Part shown: positions 6,537 to 8,623 of the stretch, piece after piece | Layout of the letters: each line of letters starts with the position of its first letter | How positions within the stretch are numbered: position 1 is the first letter of the stretch | Source of the DNA: Acidobacteriaceae bacterium | GTDB lineage: Bacteria > Acidobacteriota > Terriglobia > Terriglobales > Acidobacteriaceae | Direction: 5' to 3' | NCBI GenBank assembly: GCA_003165095.1 | Contig: PLSH01000371.1 | Coordinates: forward strand, 3,907-12,529 | DNA length: 8,623 bases | Notes under the pieces: model-generated | Seen by the model: only the letters and a program-made list of their open reading frames with translations | Database searches by the model: none | What the model was told of the DNA's origin: nothing | Position numbers and translations under genes: made by a program

Positions 6537-7805
6537 CTATCCGGTACATGCGGCGGCGTACGCCTGGAGCACCTGGCGGATGCGGTGAACGATCATGGAA
6601 TGGGCGTCAGGGGGCAGTGTGCCAGCGCGAACCGCACGATACTGCTCGGGGAGGAACGCGCTGATCATGGTTTCAGGGATCGCTACCTGGCGCAGGTTTT
6701 CGAGGAGCGTATCGACCGCCTGCTTGACTTGCGGATGATTCCAGTAGTAACGCACCCGGTCGCTGTAACTGTAGCGGCGGAGCAGATGCATGGCGTGTTC
6801 ATCGCCAGTGTAGTGATGCTCCCAGTGGCGGGGGCCCTGGAGCATGACGCGATCGAGCACATCCATTAGTTGAGCGGATTGGCCGGGTGGCACGAGCTCG
6901 ACTTCAATCGAGGAGAGCGCGGCCAGCGCCTCGCGCATGGCAAAGGTGAGTGCCGGACCGACCTTCAGGATGGCAAAACCATCGCGCACCAGATTGCGAT
7001 AAGCTTCGGGTTGCTGGTAGTCAGTGGAGTGCGCCTCATAGACCAGGCCGTTTTCGCTGTCGAGCAAAGCGGTGAGATGGACGGCGCGAGCCGGGTCATA
7101 ATCGACGACACTGTCGTGGTTGAATTCGACTCCCGGCTGCACGACCAGAGCAATCACCCGGGGCCATACGTGGGCAAGTCCCTGCTCGTTGAAGATGCGC
7201 CGGTGGGTAGCCAGGGTTTCGGCCGCGGCATTGCGGCTGGTGACGGCAAGCTCTTTCAAGCTCTCGGTGGCTCCTCCAGGAACAGGCACCTCAGTGCCAA
7301 TGACATAGACTGGCTTCTGGTCGCCGGCGGCGTGCTCCGCTGCGGCACAGAGGACAGCGGCGCGGCGGGCGACGATTTCGCCGTCGAGGGGGCTGCGGTC
7401 ATCCGCGCAAGCCATGCTGGCATCGAGGTGGATTTTTTGAAAGCCGGCGCGCACATAGGCTTCTACGGTGCACACGGCTTCGCGCATTGCCCGTGCAGCG
7501 GGCTGCGTCTGCCACGGATTCGGCCCCAGATGATCTCCGCCGAGGATCAACCGGGACGGATCGAATCCCTTGCGCGCGGCGAGATCGACGACCAGGCGGC
7601 GGAAGTCCGCGGGCAACATGCCGGTGTAGCCTCCCAGGTGATTGACCTGGTTGGAGGTGGCCTCGATGAGGAGGTCCGACTGATCTTCAAGGGCTTGGTC
7701 AAGGGCTGCTTCGAGAACCCAGGGGTGCGCGGAGCAGACAGAGTAGATACCTTTGGGCCGGCCGTGGCGGCGCGACTCAGCCAACTGCTCGAGTACATTC
7801 GACAC
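6537..7805 (-). CDS. GatZ/KbaZ-family protein (tagatose-bisphosphate aldolase accessory subunit or tagatose-6-phosphate epimerase)
   Basis: Closely resembles E. coli GatZ: YSVCSAHPWVLEAAL (21-35), IEATSNQVNHLGGYTGM (47-63), LGGDHLGPNPWQ (88-99), KIHLDASMACADD (124-136), then VIGTEVPVPGG, VVQPGVEF, YEAHSTDYQ and KVGPALTF further on. The GTG at 7805 is chosen because GGAGAA lies 5 nt upstream and gives 422 residues (GatZ has about 420); the longer frame from the ATG at 7925 adds 40 residues unlike the family. In enterobacteria this protein is a non-catalytic partner of the class II aldolase GatY/KbaY, but stand-alone relatives are reported to epimerise tagatose-6-phosphate and fructose-6-phosphate. 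No GatY is present in the window, so the second role is a fair alternative. The gene converges on the DeoR-type gene with 38 bp between stops and is divergent from the amidohydrolase. Confidence 0.93.
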   Translation of the reverse strand: MSNVLEQLAESRRHGRPKGIYSVCSAHPWVLEAALDQALEDQSDLLIEATSNQVNHLGGYTGMLPADFRRLVVDLAARKGFDPSRLILGGDHLGPNPWQTQPAARAMREAVCTVEAYVRAGFQKIHLDASMACADDRSPLDGEIVARRAAVLCAAAEHAAGDQKPVYVIGTEVPVPGGATESLKELAVTSRNAAAETLATHRRIFNEQGLAHVWPRVIALVVQPGVEFNHDSVVDYDPARAVHLTALLDSENGLVYEAHSTDYQQPEAYRNLVRDGFAILKVGPALTFAMREALAALSSIEVELVPPGQSAQLMDVLDRVMLQGPRHWEHHYTGDEHAMHLLRRYSYSDRVRYYWNHPQVKQAVDTLLENLRQVAIPETMISAFLPEQYRAVRAGTLPPDAHSMIVHRIRQVLQAYAAACTG

Positions 7806-7810
7806 AGTAT

Positions 7811-7816
7811 TTCTCC
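7811..7816 (-). promoter_or_regulatory. Ribosome binding site fixing the GTG start of the GatZ-like gene
   Basis: The minus strand reads GGAGAA, 5 nt before the GTG at 7803-7805. This site, plus the match in length to GatZ, decides against the upstream ATG at 7925. Confidence 0.65.
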
Positions 7817-7830
7817 AATTCCCAGACGCA

Positions 7831-7857
7831 GGAATCCCGGCTGACGCCGGGAGTTCC
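7831..7857 (-). other. Stable hairpin in the leader of the GatZ-like gene
   Basis: The minus strand can fold GGAACTCCCGG against CCGGGATTCC: a 6 bp GC-rich stem (TCCCGG/CCGGGA) with a 6-nt loop, then a one-base bulge and 4 more pairs. It ends about 14 nt before the ribosome site of the GatZ-like gene. It has no T-tract and is not a classical terminator in either direction. It might stabilise the mRNA, influence translation, or be a small dispersed palindrome. Confidence 0.45.
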
Positions 7858-7891
7858 ACGGGGAGGACCCTATAATGATGCAAGTGTACAC

Positions 7892-7912
7892 CGAAACGAA
7901 ATGAAACGAAAC
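7892..7912. promoter_or_regulatory. Tandem GAAACGAAAY repeat, candidate DeoR/AgaR operator
   Basis: Two perfect 8-mers GAAACGAA at 7893-7900 and 7903-7910, each followed by AT or AC, give a direct repeat with an exact 10 bp (one helical turn) period. This is the clearest operator-like signal in the window. It lies between the divergent GatZ-like and amidohydrolase genes, so one bound repressor could control both. DeoR-family sites often have this architecture; assignment to the regulator at 5707-6498 is inference. Confidence 0.55.
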
Positions 7913-7942
7913 TTTTCACATGCATAGAAAAGATATGCGGGC

Positions 7943-7948
7943 TATACT
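7943..7948 (+). promoter_or_regulatory. Candidate -10 element for the amidohydrolase gene
   Basis: TATACT matches five of six consensus bases, 42 nt before the ATG and 30 bp downstream of the GAAACGAA repeats. The best -35 at normal spacing (TGCATA, 7921-7926) is poor. The perfect TATAAT at 7871-7876 lies too far upstream, without a -35 partner, to be preferred. Confidence 0.4.
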
Positions 7949-7990
7949 CGATTCGGTTGAGTGACAGAGGCAGAGCGCAAGGAGGAAGGC

Positions 7991-8623
7991 ATGAGTTCCG
8001 CAGGCGGAAACAGGGAAGACAAGTTTGTGGCCATGGTGAGCGCCAAAGCCGAAGTGGATCTGCGGCTGAGCGACTACACGCCGCGCACGCAGTTGAAGGT
8101 TCCGGCTCATGCCGTTAAGAAGCCACGATTCCCAGTGATCGACTATCACAATCATCTCGACGCGCAATCACCACAGGCGGTGCTGGGCATCATGGATGCG
8201 TGCGGGGTGGAGAAGATTGTGAACATCACCATGCAGACGGGGCAGGCGGCGATCGATTCCATCGCCAAATTTCACGGGGCAGCGCGGGATCGCTTTGCCA
8301 CGATCGGATGGATGGATTGGAGCGGGGTGGAGCGGAGCGACTTTACGCAAGTGAGCATGGACCGGCTGGAAAGGCTGGTGGAGCACGGCGCCTGCGGAAT
8401 CAAATTCTGGAAAGACCTGGGGCTGACGGTGCGGGACGGCAGCGGCGCGTTGCTGCGTGTGGACGATGAAAGGCTGGCGCCGATCTTCGACAAGGCGGCG
8501 GAGCTGAAGATTCCGGTGATGTTTCACACGGCCGATCCGGATGCGTTTTTCACGCCGATCGACCGGTTCAACGAGCGGTATGAGGAACTGGCGGCGCATC
8601 CGGACTGGAGCTTTTACGGCTCG
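7991..8623 (+). CDS. Amidohydrolase_2-type metal-dependent hydrolase, 3' end outside window
   Basis: The first 211 codons are present with no stop. A strong AAGGAGG (7979-7985) lies 5 nt before the ATG. After a charged N-terminal extension of about 45 residues, the TIM-barrel fold starts with VIDYHNHLD, whose HxH pair (His53, His55) is the expected metal ligand. GIKFWKDLGL follows (Lys138), then IPVMFHTADP with His179, the next likely ligand, and a DRFNERYEELAAHPDW segment. There is no signal peptide, so it should be cytoplasmic. Family relatives include lactonases and decarboxylases; this subtype, seen in Acidobacteria and Planctomycetes, has no function known to me. Context would suit a sugar lactone, or less likely an N-acetyl sugar, but the galactosamine deacetylase AgaA belongs to a different amidohydrolase family. 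The C-terminal ligands are outside the window. Confidence 0.85.
   Translation, partial: MSSAGGNREDKFVAMVSAKAEVDLRLSDYTPRTQLKVPAHAVKKPRFPVIDYHNHLDAQSPQAVLGIMDACGVEKIVNITMQTGQAAIDSIAKFHGAARDRFATIGWMDWSGVERSDFTQVSMDRLERLVEHGACGIKFWKDLGLTVRDGSGALLRVDDERLAPIFDKAAELKIPVMFHTADPDAFFTPIDRFNERYEELAAHPDWSFYGS

Noticed and set aside
6870..7844. Plus-strand open frame of 324 codons
   Set aside because: Antisense shadow of the GatZ-like gene, which matches its family from end to end.
7806..7925. 40-residue N-terminal extension of the GatZ-like protein from the ATG at 7925
   Set aside because: The extension covers the operator-like repeat and the hairpin, does not match the family, and a GTG with a good ribosome site gives the normal length.

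Overview
The window is GC-rich and densely coded: seven genes, with regulatory intergenic regions. Codon use, the gene families and the look of the secreted glycosidase suggest an acidobacterium of the Terriglobia/Acidobacteriaceae type. No rRNA or marker gene is present, so this placement is inference. No mobile elements, tRNAs or CRISPR arrays were seen.

Layout. Bases 1-1586 (minus) hold a secreted clan GH-D glycosidase (alpha-galactosidase or alpha-N-acetylgalactosaminidase type), cut off at its 3' end by the window edge. Bases 1645-2979 (minus) hold an APC-superfamily permease resembling the putrescine importer PuuP; it lies 58 bp upstream of the glycosidase on the same strand and is probably co-transcribed with it. 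About 600 bp without a recognisable gene (2980-3577) form a divergent control region. Rightward from it run a SIS-domain sugar-phosphate isomerase/deaminase of AgaS/NagB-II type (3578-4630), a PfkB-family sugar kinase (4636-5571, 5 bp downstream) and a DeoR-family regulator resembling AgaR (5707-6498). Facing them is a GatZ/KbaZ-family protein (6537-7805, minus). A second divergent control region (7806-7990) separates it from a partial amidohydrolase_2-type (TIM-barrel metal hydrolase) gene (7991 to the window end, plus).

How it may work together. Hydrolysis of an alpha-linked galactose or GalNAc glycoconjugate outside the cytoplasm, uptake, removal of the amino group from an amino-sugar phosphate (SIS protein), phosphorylation (PfkB) and processing of tagatose phosphate (GatZ/KbaZ family) would form a galactosamine/tagatose-phosphate route. 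The DeoR/AgaR-like protein is the likely local switch. All three promoter-bearing intergenic regions flanking the outer operons carry TTTCG/TTTCA (GAAA-type) motifs, some repeated at a 10 bp period, which are good candidates for its operator.

Most unusual points: (i) the GatZ/KbaZ protein has no GatY/KbaY aldolase partner in the window and may act alone, for example as a tagatose-6-phosphate 4-epimerase; (ii) an amine/amino-acid type permease replaces the expected sugar transporter, so that permease + SIS protein + PfkB kinase echoes the fructoselysine (frl) gene set; (iii) the PfkB kinase has lost the usual Gly-Gly/Asn substrate-binding motif; (iv) an amidohydrolase_2 enzyme of unknown substrate shares a control region with the GatZ-like gene.
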